Positions 37,308 to 50,500 of a DNA stretch of 64,000 nt are shown piece after piece. The stretch is from assembly GCF_001039355.2 (NCBI RefSeq), contig NW_019775790.1, positions 62,001 to 126,000 of the forward strand, written 5' to 3'. This DNA is from Lingula anatina. Its lineage: Eukaryota; Brachiopoda; Lingulata; Lingulida; Lingulidae. Within the stretch, counting starts at the first letter, position 1. Each line of letters starts with the position of its first letter. A program made the position numbers and the translations under genes. The notes under the pieces were generated by a model, which saw only the letters and a list, made by a program, of their open reading frames with translations, was not told where the DNA came from and ran no database searches.

Positions 37308-39396
37308 CTGAAATATACAACAATGACAGCTGTCAATCAAATGTCACTGACACTTAATGCAGTCAGTTTTCTTGGCAGTTTATCAGCAGTGGTACCAAAT
37401 TCAAACTTTCTGTAACCAATGTCGTATTATTGTTTAAGCTTTGATTCAGAGAAATGGTTTCTTTTAATTCTCTAGTTGCAGATATTCATCTTTTTAATAC
37501 CAGTCAGAGTGTCCTTCGCCTGTCTTTCAGCCACCAGTTCAATACTCATACACTATTCAGCAAGAATTTTTATCAGTCCACTGTCTACTTTCAGTCAGTA
37601 GAATTCACATCTTGAAGCAAGACACCATGTCTTTCTGGCATTTTAGATGACTGTATCAAAAATGGATGCCATTTGAATCTTGTAGGTGTTTCTTAATCAT
37701 AATCAGTATATGTAATTGTGCATACCTGAAAGCCAAAAAGTTATTCTCTCTGCCTGTGTGAAAAAACTCCTATCAAACCTACTTATCTGACCTGTTAAAT
37801 CTAAATTATATCTTTTAGTAGGATATCTAGGCAATAACAAAGATTTTTTAACCACAGCTTTCCACATCGGTTATATCACATTTATATGACATATCTGCAA
37901 CGATTACCGATTATCACATAACCAAATACTAGCTAGAGTGTCTGCGGATCTCAAAAAAAAAAAAAAACATTACTTCAATTTTCTTGTTATCAAACATATG
38001 CTACCCTGAGTGTCAGAGAAACGTAAAAGCTAGCTTGCTAAATATACCTCGTGGTGGAGTCGCTTTTACGACTGGTATTGTTGATATGGGTTATATATGA
38101 AATCAAGATCGAGCTGACAATACCGGAATCTAGAACCTAGGGTAACATATGCAGTCCTGTGACTTGATTTACTGATTCATAAAATGAAACCATCATTGCA
38201 GTTTTGTTCTATCCTCATCCTATTTTACATTTTATTTTTGGTCTGATGACTGAACAGCATTTTTATTGCAAGTTCTTCTCTTGTACTGTCTGTATTAAGG
38301 GTGAAAGGGTGGGGATGGGAGTTCAAATCCATTGCCATTAGAAAAAGAGTGGTGTGAACATTTTTTTCTGTAAAATCCTATAATTTGATATTGAGAGATA
38401 ATAAGTTCCACCTATGTTCTACTGGATAAAAGCAATAATCTCTTCACTTAGACAGCCTCTGAAGAGAAATGTTGTTTTTCTCTGAAAAATGTCTGAGAAA
38501 TTGTGAAATCATAAAGAGGGATTAAAAACAAACCCTCCCCATATCCAATTCTTTGAAATACTCACTGCCACAAAATCAAATGTCATTTCACGTCTTATTT
38601 TCTTGAAACACGGGGAAACTTTTCAAATTTCATGGCAATGGGGAAGGCTCTTGGTGCAAGCAAAACTTGAGATAAATGAGATTTCTAGAAATTTCCTAGA
38701 AAGGAAGTCCCTGGAGAGTTAGCATTGTCCAGTGCAAGTAATAACCAGTCCCTAATGATGACCAGATGGTCAGATCTATTATCAGTATTGATGAATATTG
38801 ATGGTCACAACCCATCAGTAGATTTTTTGTCAACAAATTGAAAGCATCAACTGTGTCACAGAAAATATGGACCATAAATTGTTTGAATGTTTTGAATGGA
38901 TCCTGGTAACAAAGGTGAAATAATTCAAACTGCACTGAAGGAAAAGGCTTTTAAGTTCAGCATCTTCCCATACTTCCCATCTTCCACTCACTGCTGTTTG
39001 AATTTATGAAAATCACTGTATAACACCTGATGTGTGTATTCTAAATCTTTTCCATTTTCTGACTATTAAAACCATTTGGAAAAAGGCACTTCCTCATCAT
39101 TAAAAAAAACTAGTGCCAGTCATCAGACCAAACAAATTACTAGCTTCCACCACAGAAATAATTTTCTACTGCTGCTAATGTATTTTACGACAAATTTGGA
39201 TAAAACATTCAAATGCAAAGTAAAACTTTTTTACTGCTTGAAATTATGGGAGCAGTTTTGCAACTGATTTCATCTTCTTAGCTTTCCTGAGCATCTGCAC
39301 AATTATAGGGTTGAGTATTAAAACTAAACTACTTTTGTAGGTGACTTTCCAAGTTTCTAATGATCATCCACCTTGGCCTTAATTATAGAAACTCAC

Positions 39397-39500
39397 CTTT
39401 TTTTGTGAAGAGTCCACCTGAGTTCAGAACCTTTAAGTACTTGCACACTTGCACCTTCTGGGGTAACAACTGTTTTAAATGGGTCTTCTAGTAGCTTACT
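39397..39500 (-). other. Possible exon of uncertain use
   Basis: A 104-nt segment has a good acceptor (ttttttgtttcag) and donor (AAAAAAAG|GTGAGT) on the minus strand. Only one frame is open (34 codons, including KTVVTPEGASVQVLKGSEL). It leaves phase 2, while the next BCL9 exon at 37213 needs phase 1, so it cannot be coding in that join. It could be a 5' UTR exon, an exon of another isoform, or chance. Confidence 0.25.
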
Positions 39501-42500
39501 CTGAAACAAAAAAGAACTTATTTAATTCTGCTGACAAGTCAACCACGTAGGTGCCTGCAATGGTAGAAAAAATTGGAATATTACATGAATAGACGGTGTT
39601 ACTACCTGTCAATAAACAAGAATAAAAAATCCAGTTAACAACTTTCAAAAACATATACCTGCATGAGCTGCTCATCAGAGAGAAACATGAATGAAACCAC
39701 TACCACAAGTTTTGCTACATACGACACTTCATCTGTAGGTTGTTTGTCAAAGTTATGACTAAGCTAGATCAGGTTCTGAGATCAGCCTAAATATTACGAC
39801 ACTCCTAATAGATTTTTACCACCAAAACCTTGTGCCCAGGTGCCACATAAGAAAGTTAATATGAAAATGAAGCAACAGAATTACTACTTTTTCACTGAAC
39901 TTGATATATATATATCTTTGCAGGGGGCATTTATAACAGAGGATACCTGAATCAGCACCAGACAGACACAAAACTTTTGTCAACAAGAAACCCTGTTTTT
40001 GTTGCTCAAGTGTTTGCTCTAATCATGCCAACTGTGACATCTGGCAAGATGTCACATTGCACAGGCGGTAGCTACATATCCACAAAGTTTGAGATGCCAC
40101 ACACACCGTTCCAATCTGCTCTCATCACATCTACATGCACTTCTACATTCCACTTACACCACATTCCACCATTTTATTTCTGTTTTGCAAGTGCCATTTT
40201 TTCCTGCAGCAACAAGAGCCATGTTGAATATTCAAATAGGAATTTGACAAAATATCATTGACATCAATGACAAACTATGTGCCGCCTATTTGCTGCTCTG
40301 GTCATTTTGTTCCACACACAATAAAATTAAGCAAAATGCTGATAAATTTATTTCTTCCCCCACTGTGACAACCAGTTTGTCATCAGTCACCTTGGATCTT
40401 ATTAGCATGTCTCAGACAGTCTAATAGCTTATCTTTATTGTGTCCAACCTAGATTTTTTGATCTTCTCTGAAGCAATGGATACAGTCACACAATGCCACA
40501 AACAAAAAAATGTAGAACAGACAATAAACTTGAAAAAGTAAACAACTGTATTATAAACAAAGGGTCATCTATGTGCTAACACTGCACAAAAACTATAAGT
40601 ACAACTTCTTGGTGTAATGAAATAATATTGTTTTTCCTGTAATGCTTCTTAATATGTCTCTTCTTAATATGTCTATCATTTGAGAAGTGGAGCAGGGGGG
40701 GTAAAAGCTCTGTTAGCAATATACATGACAATCTTCAAAGTTCTTTGCACCCGTGTGACATGTACAAGCCAAGGTATTCATTTTTTACTTTCAGTTCTCC
40801 CACTGGGCAGGTTAACTACAGTCCTGACAACATTGTGTACCTACCTAATACTTGACGATCCTAGCTTCCTGTACTCTTCTCCTGACAAGAAAGAAGTGAA
40901 AAAAATCCATTTTCATCTCTAAACTAGATTTAAGGCAATGAGACCCTAAAATCTTCAGCGTTCTAGTGAAGTGTGACACACTGCATGGCTTCACTGCACT
41001 AAACTTATAGTAGCTAGGGACCCCTCTCTCTCTTTCCTGGCCTACACATGACCTCTCCTGTGCTATCAAAAACACCAGTATAAATAAACAAATGAACTTG
41101 AATCTGACCTCTAGGAATGGGATGTATTTCTATTTTATTAAAAACCATGCATTAGTGCCTGTAAGGGCTTATTCACATTTACTGAACTGAGAGGCAAAAA
41201 TTTATAATTCATGGAGGTTATAAATGGATTTTTATCACTTTGTGACATTGCTGCAGCATGCAAGTTTGGATGAATCTCAGCTTCTGTTACTGCAGTACTT
41301 TAAGTCGCAGCAAAGTAAAGTAAATTACAATGAAACCTTGCAACAAAATAATACCAATAATGTGTCCTTTCATATGTTTTTCTTCTACAAAACAACCAAT
41401 GTTGACAATTGATTTTTTTTTCTTAACGGATTTTTTCGTTATCACAGACTGATCTCTTGAATTCAACAACAAACAGTTACAGAACAAGTGTTTGCAGAAT
41501 AACACACCTGATAACATCTGCCTTACGTGCTTTGCTCACAAAATGCTTTCAAACAGAATCCTATTTACTCCACTAAAGCTTAGTGCCTTTAAGACTTCAG
41601 ATACCAATGATTGGAGCTTATTTAACCAAAAATGCCTGGTATAATACTACTGTTATTGGCTGTTACCCTACATACGGGTACATAGTGAAATTCAAACAAA
41701 GCAATTATTTACTTGATGATGAATGGATAAAATGTGAAATGGTATCTATTTCTATTCTATTACTGTAACAATAATAAATGTTCCAACCCATTTAGAATGT
41801 AAGAGAGGCTGCCGTGAGTATTAATTATTACAAAAACTTAAAATCAAATTTGTAAACATATTAAGTACTTGCTTCCAATATGCTCTGAGTAGGTACCTAG
41901 AAATGCTCTGCAAAAATGATCAGCCTATGCCACATTGGAATCTTTGGACTGCAAAATTTCAAAACTTAAATAAAATATTAATTTCCCTTCCCCCAAAAAA
42001 GAATTAAACTATATACACTGAGGTCCAAAATTATCTATATTCAGTTTTTGGTATTTTGAAAATTCTCCATTTTGACATGCAATGACTTAAAGCACGTATG
42101 ATTTGAAAACAAATTGTGAAAAATAATGCAAAAGTAAGGTTCATGGAAGAACTAGCATCATAACAACAGATTTTTAAGTGGCTTCTCAAAATGGCTGTAT
42201 TTATCTAAACCCTTTGTGTACCTCTGTGTGTAAAGACTCCTCCAAGGTGACATATACTTACTTCAAATCAATAGTTAAAGCAGACACTTGTTTTTCAATT
42301 AGCAAAGATTGATGGGACTCTTCCCCCTTTCCTTGTACCAACATTAAGGAAACAAGACTTTTGCAACCATTCAGGAAGTCAATCAGCATCCCAAACTGTC
42401 AGATAAAATCAAATGTCGTGTTGGGAAAAACTGGAGGTTGGATAATCCTCCCAACCACAATAAAACACAATATATAAACTCCTTACCACAGTGTCACAGA

Positions 42501-45500
42501 GTGCAGTGCTGCCACCAGAACCTGCTGATGGCACCCTAACATGTCAACTTTCAATTTTTAAGCCCCTTTTTTTAGTCTGTTCCATTTTCAAGACAGGTAG
42601 ATAACTGATAATTGAAGGGCAAGCTGCTTGGAAAAGAATATGGATATCTCCATACCTTTTTATTCTCTGATATTCCTTAATTTTTAGGTATAAATGAACC
42701 CTTAAGTCAAACATTCCCTATGTAGCATTTCATCTATAAGTTATCTTTTCTAAAATCTTTTTTTTTTAATCCAACTTAGCTTCAATTTGGTAATTACTCA
42801 AAAATTTCAAACATAAATAATTTCCCCACTTAAAATGTTTCGTTAATTAATAATAAAGTTAAAAAATAAATCATCTTATTAAAAAGTTTTTAAAAGTTTG
42901 TTTGCTTTGTGTCAAGAAAGTAAATTATTGTAACTTACACATCTTGAAAACTTCAAATATTAGAAAAAGTGTGACATTTGATAGTTCTACAAAATTACTA
43001 TATATATATTAATCTATCTAGGAACCATAAGGCCACAAAAAGAAGCAGCAAAGATTTGGCAAATAGACTAAGACAAGGAAACGAGGAATTCTAAACACAT
43101 ACACAATACCCACTGTGATATCAGGTTATATCATAGTCAACATACAGGTGATAATAACTGAACCCTGTATGAAAACTTTTGATGGCCCTTCAGGAGGTAT
43201 TACTATGACAGTAATGCTTACACATGGTGTGACTCTTAGGTCATTACTTTTACAGTACTGATCAATTGAAAATAAAAAGCCTAATACAATATACTTTACA
43301 ATTAATTCAGATTTATCAATTAATCACTGCTTAATTGAATTTAAGACATTGGGCTCAGTAAAACATAAACTAATGTCATCTTAGGATTACAAAGAGTTGA
43401 CAAGCTTGTACATGTATAATCAACAGTGATGACAATAAGTGAATATTGCCACTGCTAATCAGGAACACTATCAACATCTTTCTCCTACCATATCATTATG
43501 AATAATAACAGGAACTAACTCTCAAATGATTGCTAAATATAATCAAGAATTACAAACAGCCATAATAATAATAATCACACCCTGAACCGTACCTCCTGTT
43601 TTTGTTGACAAGTGGAGAAATAATTTCATCATTCTCAACCAACGCAAATTGTGTCAAGGGTCTACTGTGACAAAGGAAACCCCACACAAACCCATCCCCT
43701 TGTTTTGAATCGAATGCTGGAACTGCAAAACCACCGCGCAAACATGTTGCAAAAGTTCACGTCCTGTTTATACCTAGCTTTCAGAAGCTCAACAAGTGGT
43801 GTGTGCTACTGGTGCCCATTGTTGAAGCTTCCTACACAGTGAAGTACATCCTTACCTGTCTGTCATTGCAGTCAACTCTCCTTATCAGAAGTCCTCTACA
43901 ATATGCCAGGCAAGATCATCCCTCTAACAGGCCATGGTAGCTATTGTCTCTTGTTTGCCTTTGCTCCACTGCATCCCGCGCTCCATTCAACCTGTTTCTA
44001 TGTCTTGTGTACTTTCAATTTAATCGACAAACATGTTTCTACACAGCCTCTGAATACAGTGAAAGAAACTTTTCAAACTGGTTCATTCCCGCAGCCAAGT
44101 CGCAACAGAAATAACTTTGAAGGAAAATAGCCTCACTTTAAACAAATGCTCTATTACTGCCAAATAAAGCCAGCTTAAGTATTGAACATATTGAGTCATC
44201 AGCCGAGTTTTCAGTAAGGATTTGATAGTATTAATCAATAAGACACAATGTTTTGTGTTTCAATAAAATCAAAGCATTTAGTGCTACCAAAATTGACCCT
44301 TAAGGAATGAGACACAAAAGGTAATTCAATACACACCAGACAGTAGTATCTTACTTAAACAGTTATTCTCAATATCCTCTTAACTGATGCTAATCGTCTC
44401 CTTTTTCTCATTCTATCCCTAGTAGCACCTATTCACCTGTCTAAGGCTCTATAGCTTATTACTGCAGCGTGGAATTTATAATCACCTGATCTAAGGGAGT
44501 ATAACAACAGGTTTATTGACTTTGTTCATTTTCAAACAGGTGTAAATCAGGTGTGTTTCCAAACTAGGTCAGCACCTAGATCACTGCCCAGAACACACCA
44601 ACCAACTCATAGGTATCTATATCTCCCTGTCTAGACCTAAAACAAGGGACATGAAAAAGCAGCATGTTAAAGATATTCTGTTTCAGTTACAAAAATTCTG
44701 AATAACTTTTTTCCTTCTATTTGCTATATTCTCTCTCCCTCTCTCTTCATTTATCATAAAAACTTCTTTCCATTTATCAAAAAACAACATTTGATTAACT
44801 TATAATCAACACCTCTCCATTTGAGCTAAAAATATACACCCAGTATAAAGTGTTTTGACTGAATCATCTGTCATTAAAAAATGACTTGCAGCTGTCTAAA
44901 CTGATGAAAAAAAAACACCATATTGTCCTCAACTATACACAAATGTTGAACATCACAGTCACCCTTTGACTTACTAATATAAATGTCCTTCACAAAGACA
45001 CCTCACTGATTTGCAAGCTAGAGAATTTTTGTCGCAACTTTAATTTCCCACATACACCATCAAGACGCAAATAGCTGCCTGGCGTAAAATGGAGTCCATC
45101 ATATACATATATACCAAATTCATAAAACACCCACTGATGAACATGTATCAGCTTTTAGCCCGTGCTTAGAAATTATGCAAATGTACATTACCTCAGGACA
45201 CCAAAGGCATCATCTGTTGAAAGGAAAACACTTCATAAAATTCGCATTAAGTTTTACAAAAAGTGTAATGCACATTTTCAAAAACTAGCACAACAATACA
45301 AGCTTCAAATCACATATTTAGCTTACCTTCTATTATAAAAAAAACAGACCATGAAATTACCAAGCCATTTTTTTAACTGAAGCAGGTGGATTAGGAAGAA
45401 TCCATACATGTTTAACAACATGCACTGTCAAAATATGGTATAAAAAAAATACCTTGTGGACACCAAAAAAATATACAGAAACTGATAACAGATATACTGC

Positions 45501-47263
45501 CGACATCCAGGTTAACTGACACAACTCGGAGAGACTGCAAGTGTCTTCACAGTGTCAATAAAACACAGGTAACCAATGCCATGACCCAGTTCACATGTAA
45601 GTCATTTGGAAAATCTGGACCATCCAAAAACAAGCTGTATGGGCCACTGTTGAACTGGAGCAACCAATCTTATCTGAGGGCTGGACTGAAGAAGATTAAT
45701 GTGGCTAATAATACACTTAAACAAGATACCACTTTACACAAACCAGAATTTTTCAGTGGCAAGTGCCTGTCGTATCTGTCAAATGGTCACAACAAATGCA
45801 GGTAGACTTATCTTCTAGTATGATGGTACTATTACAGCACAAAACCTACTAAGATATGCTTGCAAAATAGCTCATTTGGAACCAAAAAAGTGCAAATCTT
45901 CTTGGAAATTTGATGAGCTTACTTCATCAGTTGACAAACTGTGTTTTAAACTAAATACTGGTATATTTTGTCATAATAAAAATTGCATGAAAATGCTTAA
46001 TTGACTGTCATATTGATCTTGTAGCACTAATATTCTGAGAAAGTTTAAAATGCAGTTGATACAACACAGTGCAGGTTCTTCCTCACATAAAAGACCTCTT
46101 TGTATCAAAACTTTTTATAAGACAGGACAATGCTTTCAGTTTTTTTTTTTCATCAATGTCCTTACTACACACCTCTCCCGCAATATCCATTAGGGCCAGA
46201 TAACAGATATAACCACAGCAAAATACCACATAATTAACCTGGTCAACTTTGTACCCAGTTGACTGTAATTTCAAAAACCATTTTCTTTACTCAAAATAGC
46301 GTATTCAAAAACATTACCTCTACTACACATTGTACCTCATAACCAAAAATTTATTGTATATGCTCAATACAATAAGTGTTAGAATACTAAATCCAAAGAA
46401 AATGGTTTTAAAATTTCATAGAGTGTCAAGACAATTCTGAAAAATAGTAGAATTTGCCAAATTGTACCAATCATTCACAGATCCATGGGTTTTCTACATC
46501 AATGAAGGTGGATCATATAAAGCGATCAAATACTAAACTTATCATCAACACCACCATCCCTGATAATTTAGATTCAAAGAACAAGCAGATCATTACACGT
46601 AGGTGTTTGGGTCAATAGAAATCAATATTGTACAGTTATTGGTGACTGTGGTCAAATGTATGTTGACACCCACATCTTTCTATCATAAAAGGTTGTTTTT
46701 CATTCCTCTTCCTGACAAAACTGATCACTGCAGCGCTGAAAATATTATTGCTCAACTTTGGGTTGCACAATCTAATCAATACAAAAACGTATGTTCTTTG
46801 TACCTTCAATAATGACTGAGTCAATAAAAATGATGCATTATTCTGATCTGCAGAATTAAAGACAAAAATCTAAGTTTTCAATTATAGTACAAGTTCCACT
46901 ATTTTTTTATTTGGTTGTCATTATTAAGCTAGTGTAATTAAGTGGCTGCATCAAAGATTTCAGCAATTTTTTCAATTAAGTCTGACCACAGTTCCACCAC
47001 CCCCAAAAAGTTACCAAAATACCAAACCTTTACACTCTGACCAAAGGGTCCCCATATAGTACACTACAAAATTATTGTATCAAACCCTGTGGGATTTCAC
47101 GTTATCAACGGTAACGCATTCCTTGCCAGACATACCCTTTGAAATTTGAAATAGTCGGTGGGAGCAATATCACACCTAGATGCAAAGTAGCACACACCCC
47201 GATGTAAGTGTAACATAATGCAAGTCAAGTATCGTCTCAGACTTTTTCCAGATGCGTAACTGA

Positions 47264-47577
47264 GGCCTACCCAACTACCAGGCTCGGCACTGAATGATCA
47301 AAAATTCACCCATATATTGGACCACACTACCCGTTTTCAAGGTGTGCATCAGTACGCATTTCACAGTATCATACCCCAGAACAAATTTTGAGATGAGATG
47401 CACTACTTTCCAATCCAGCTGAAAATCATCATTATCACATTGCATACCAGGCAAGAGCAGTGTCACGTCTGATACTTCAAAGTGCGTACTGATACACACC
47501 TTGAAAATGGGTATTGTGGTCCGATCTACCGGTGAATTCAGGATCATTCAGTGCCGAGTCTGGTAGTTGGGTAGGCC
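47264..47577. mobile_element. Foldback / MITE-like inverted-repeat element
   Basis: Two arms of about 105-110 bp, 47264-47372 and 47467-47577, are inverted copies at roughly 85% identity by eye, starting GGCCTACCCAACTACCAG on each strand and sharing CTCGGCACTGAATGATC and TTTTCAAGGTGTG. The spacer is about 95 bp. There is no coding sequence. Weaker inverted similarity (ACCCTGTGGGAT near 47082 against ATCCCACAGGGT near 47697) suggests a larger original element. Confidence 0.8.
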
Positions 47578-50500
47578 TGTAGCTGAGTGACTACACACAA
47601 CCCCACAATACTGTCCACCTCTGTTGCTGAGGCACCCTTAAAGGGGTGGAAAGGGGTGGGATAGTTGCATAAGACCAGACAAGCTGATTGGGTGTTATCC
47701 CACAGGGTCCAATACCTTTAATTTTATATACTATTTTGGAGGCCCTGATATCACAGTGTATCAAACCTTCATATATGCAGAGCATCAGAAGAAGAGGAAG
47801 AAGATAAAATCTACAACCTACAAATCTGCTTGGCTGTACCACAAGCAAAATATACCTTATCTGACGGATAAGCAGGCCATTCAATTATTTGAAATGTATT
47901 GCTGTGCATGTCAGAATTTAATAATGACAAAGAAATGGAAGGAGTACTTGATGAATAATCAACATTTTATCTGTTTCACCATCTATGATAAAAGCATTTG
48001 ATTTTTTTTACTTACCTTGTTATTTAATGAAGCAAATTAAGTTCTTCTTGATAAAAAGTGATAAACTGCATCAAATATGACAACTCCCAAGTACTTCTAA
48101 TGGTCTCATAAGGTTGTCTTGCTGAAACAAATAAAAAACATAGTTTCACATATGAAACATATTATATCCCTATGAATGACGATACAAATGTATGTAGACA
48201 TTTCTTTTACATAAATATAATTGCATCTCACCCCTATCAGTGAAAGCGTAAATTGGGATATTGTTAATTGCAAATATATAAGATGCTGTTGACTGAAACA
48301 CAAACATGAAGCTTTGTTTTTCACATGCTGTTAAATTGAATCTTCAGTCATGCTATACTCAAAATTTAACTGACAGTTGCTATTCTCATTGTCTCTATTA
48401 TACCTCTGTTGGTGCTGTATCAAGTACTGACACATTTTATTCCTGGATGTCAAATTTTTTACCTAACTACTTTCTGTAATAAATAACAACAGCCATACTA
48501 AATTATATTTGACTGGACTAACATGTCTTATGTTACTTTCTAGATTGAAGTATGTTATGAAGATTTTCTAGACATGGTTATGAAACATCCACTAACAGTA
48601 TATCAATAAGTTAGTGTAATTTCACCTGGCAATATAGCTAGAAGGTGTATTTGCCTGCCTTACAAATGATCCATGAAAATTCTTTCTCCACGGGAGCCAA
48701 TAGCTATACATTATTTGTTGCTCACCCAGTACCTATATCATCAGGCATAGCTTAGCCTAATATATCTCCCCACCAAGGAGTTCTACACTACCATCATCAT
48801 CAGTGCCTCAGCGTACCTTGTCATTTTATCTATCGCCTTATCTACGCCACCCTATTTGCACACCAGGGGAAATAAAAGGCTTTACTGCTACAACCAAAGC
48901 AGTGAAAGGCAGCCCTGCAGATGTGTATTGTCATTAAAACTGGGTCTTTGCACAAATTTGCAGGTTCAATTATTTCCTACTATGAGTGGACACAAAACCC
49001 CCATTGACTGTGCGCCACTGAAAAAATTTTAGGAATGATAGCGGAGAGGCAATCAATTGTGTTCTAATCCCAGTCTGAATAAAGGGCACCTACACACATA
49101 TTTGCTGCACTTAACATATAAATCTACCTGTTGTGTTTGGATTGTGTGCTGATTAATCTGTGCTTCTCTTTCATGCCCTTACAGGAGAGTGGCTGGAACA
49201 ACAAACTTACCTCCTGACCCGGATTCACAAGATCTCAATTTTATATATCACCTTTCAAACTCTGAAAGGTCTCTGAACTCGACTCATACGTCTTCTCACC
49301 CCTGTCATGTTATAAATCTAAGGATAATAAGAAGTATTTGTCACAGATTTTATCTAAATTTACATAATTACAAAAAATTATTAACCAGCTGTCACCTCGA
49401 CTAAATCAATCTTTTCAGTACTATGTCACTTGTTTCATAAGGCTTGGCCGTCAGTGAATCAAATGCATTGTCCTAGTGAAGTAAGTCATCACCGCTATGG
49501 CCATTAGTGTTTACATGGTGAAACAATTTATCATCCCACCCAAATTGTAAATAAATGTCTCATTTCCCTACCAAGATGGATACACTAGCTTTGGTATGTC
49601 TCATTTTTTCTACCTGTATTAATATACCTATCTTTACCAAAGAACCCCCCCCCCCAATACTATCCCAACAGTACTCAACACCTTTACTAAATACCAAGTT
49701 ATCTGGGAAAGATATTCCTTACTTCAATTCTCCTAATTAATGGAGAGAGACCCCCCCCCCCCAAGAAAAAAAGATAAAAGCAGTACCTTGCCATACCAAA
49801 ATATGCTGTCCCTTCAAGCTGTCCCTAGCTCCCAATGATGATGTGAGAAAAATAAATACCTTTTTTTTCTGCATGTGATTCATTCACACAAACTAACCAA
49901 ACAAGTGACAGTCCATTTATAACACTACCACACCATCAGCAGGCACAAACAAAGACATGAAGTTGTTTCCTTCAGGTGATGATACCGCAGGAGACCACTT
50001 CCAATATCCTGGTTCGGGGCCGAATCTTCCAGCTATCCTCTAGATTGCTTATATTTCTTCCTTATAACCCACAATCTCCAATTTCTATATGTCTTAATCC
50101 TTGTTGCACCCCTTCAACCTCCTGTCTGGTGTACCTCACATGTTTCCAAACTTAGTCACAGACTGTAATGAATGAAACTATGTAAAGAATGCCTACGGCA
50201 CAAAATGTGGAACAAGGAGCTGACGGGTAGAAACTATAGTAAAAAACCAAACTTTCAACATTTCATGCAGAGCATTATTCTAAATATCTATATTGTTTGC
50301 CTTAAATTAAATTAAAACCATAGTAGCTGTGATAAATTCTGTGGTTGAAGGAAAGCACATTCATGCCATTCTTAGGTGTTCACAGAGAAGAATCTTTAGG
50401 CAAAACACGCTGATCCTGTTGATTTATCCTTACAGACTAAATTCTAAGGATTGAACATGAATCTACAAAAAAAAAAAAAAAACTTCATGCTACAGCCACG

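Noticed and set aside
47756-48001. 81-codon basic plus-strand frame near the foldback element, considered as a transposase remnant
   Set aside because: It has no recognisable transposase motif and low-complexity Lys/Tyr composition; chance is more likely.
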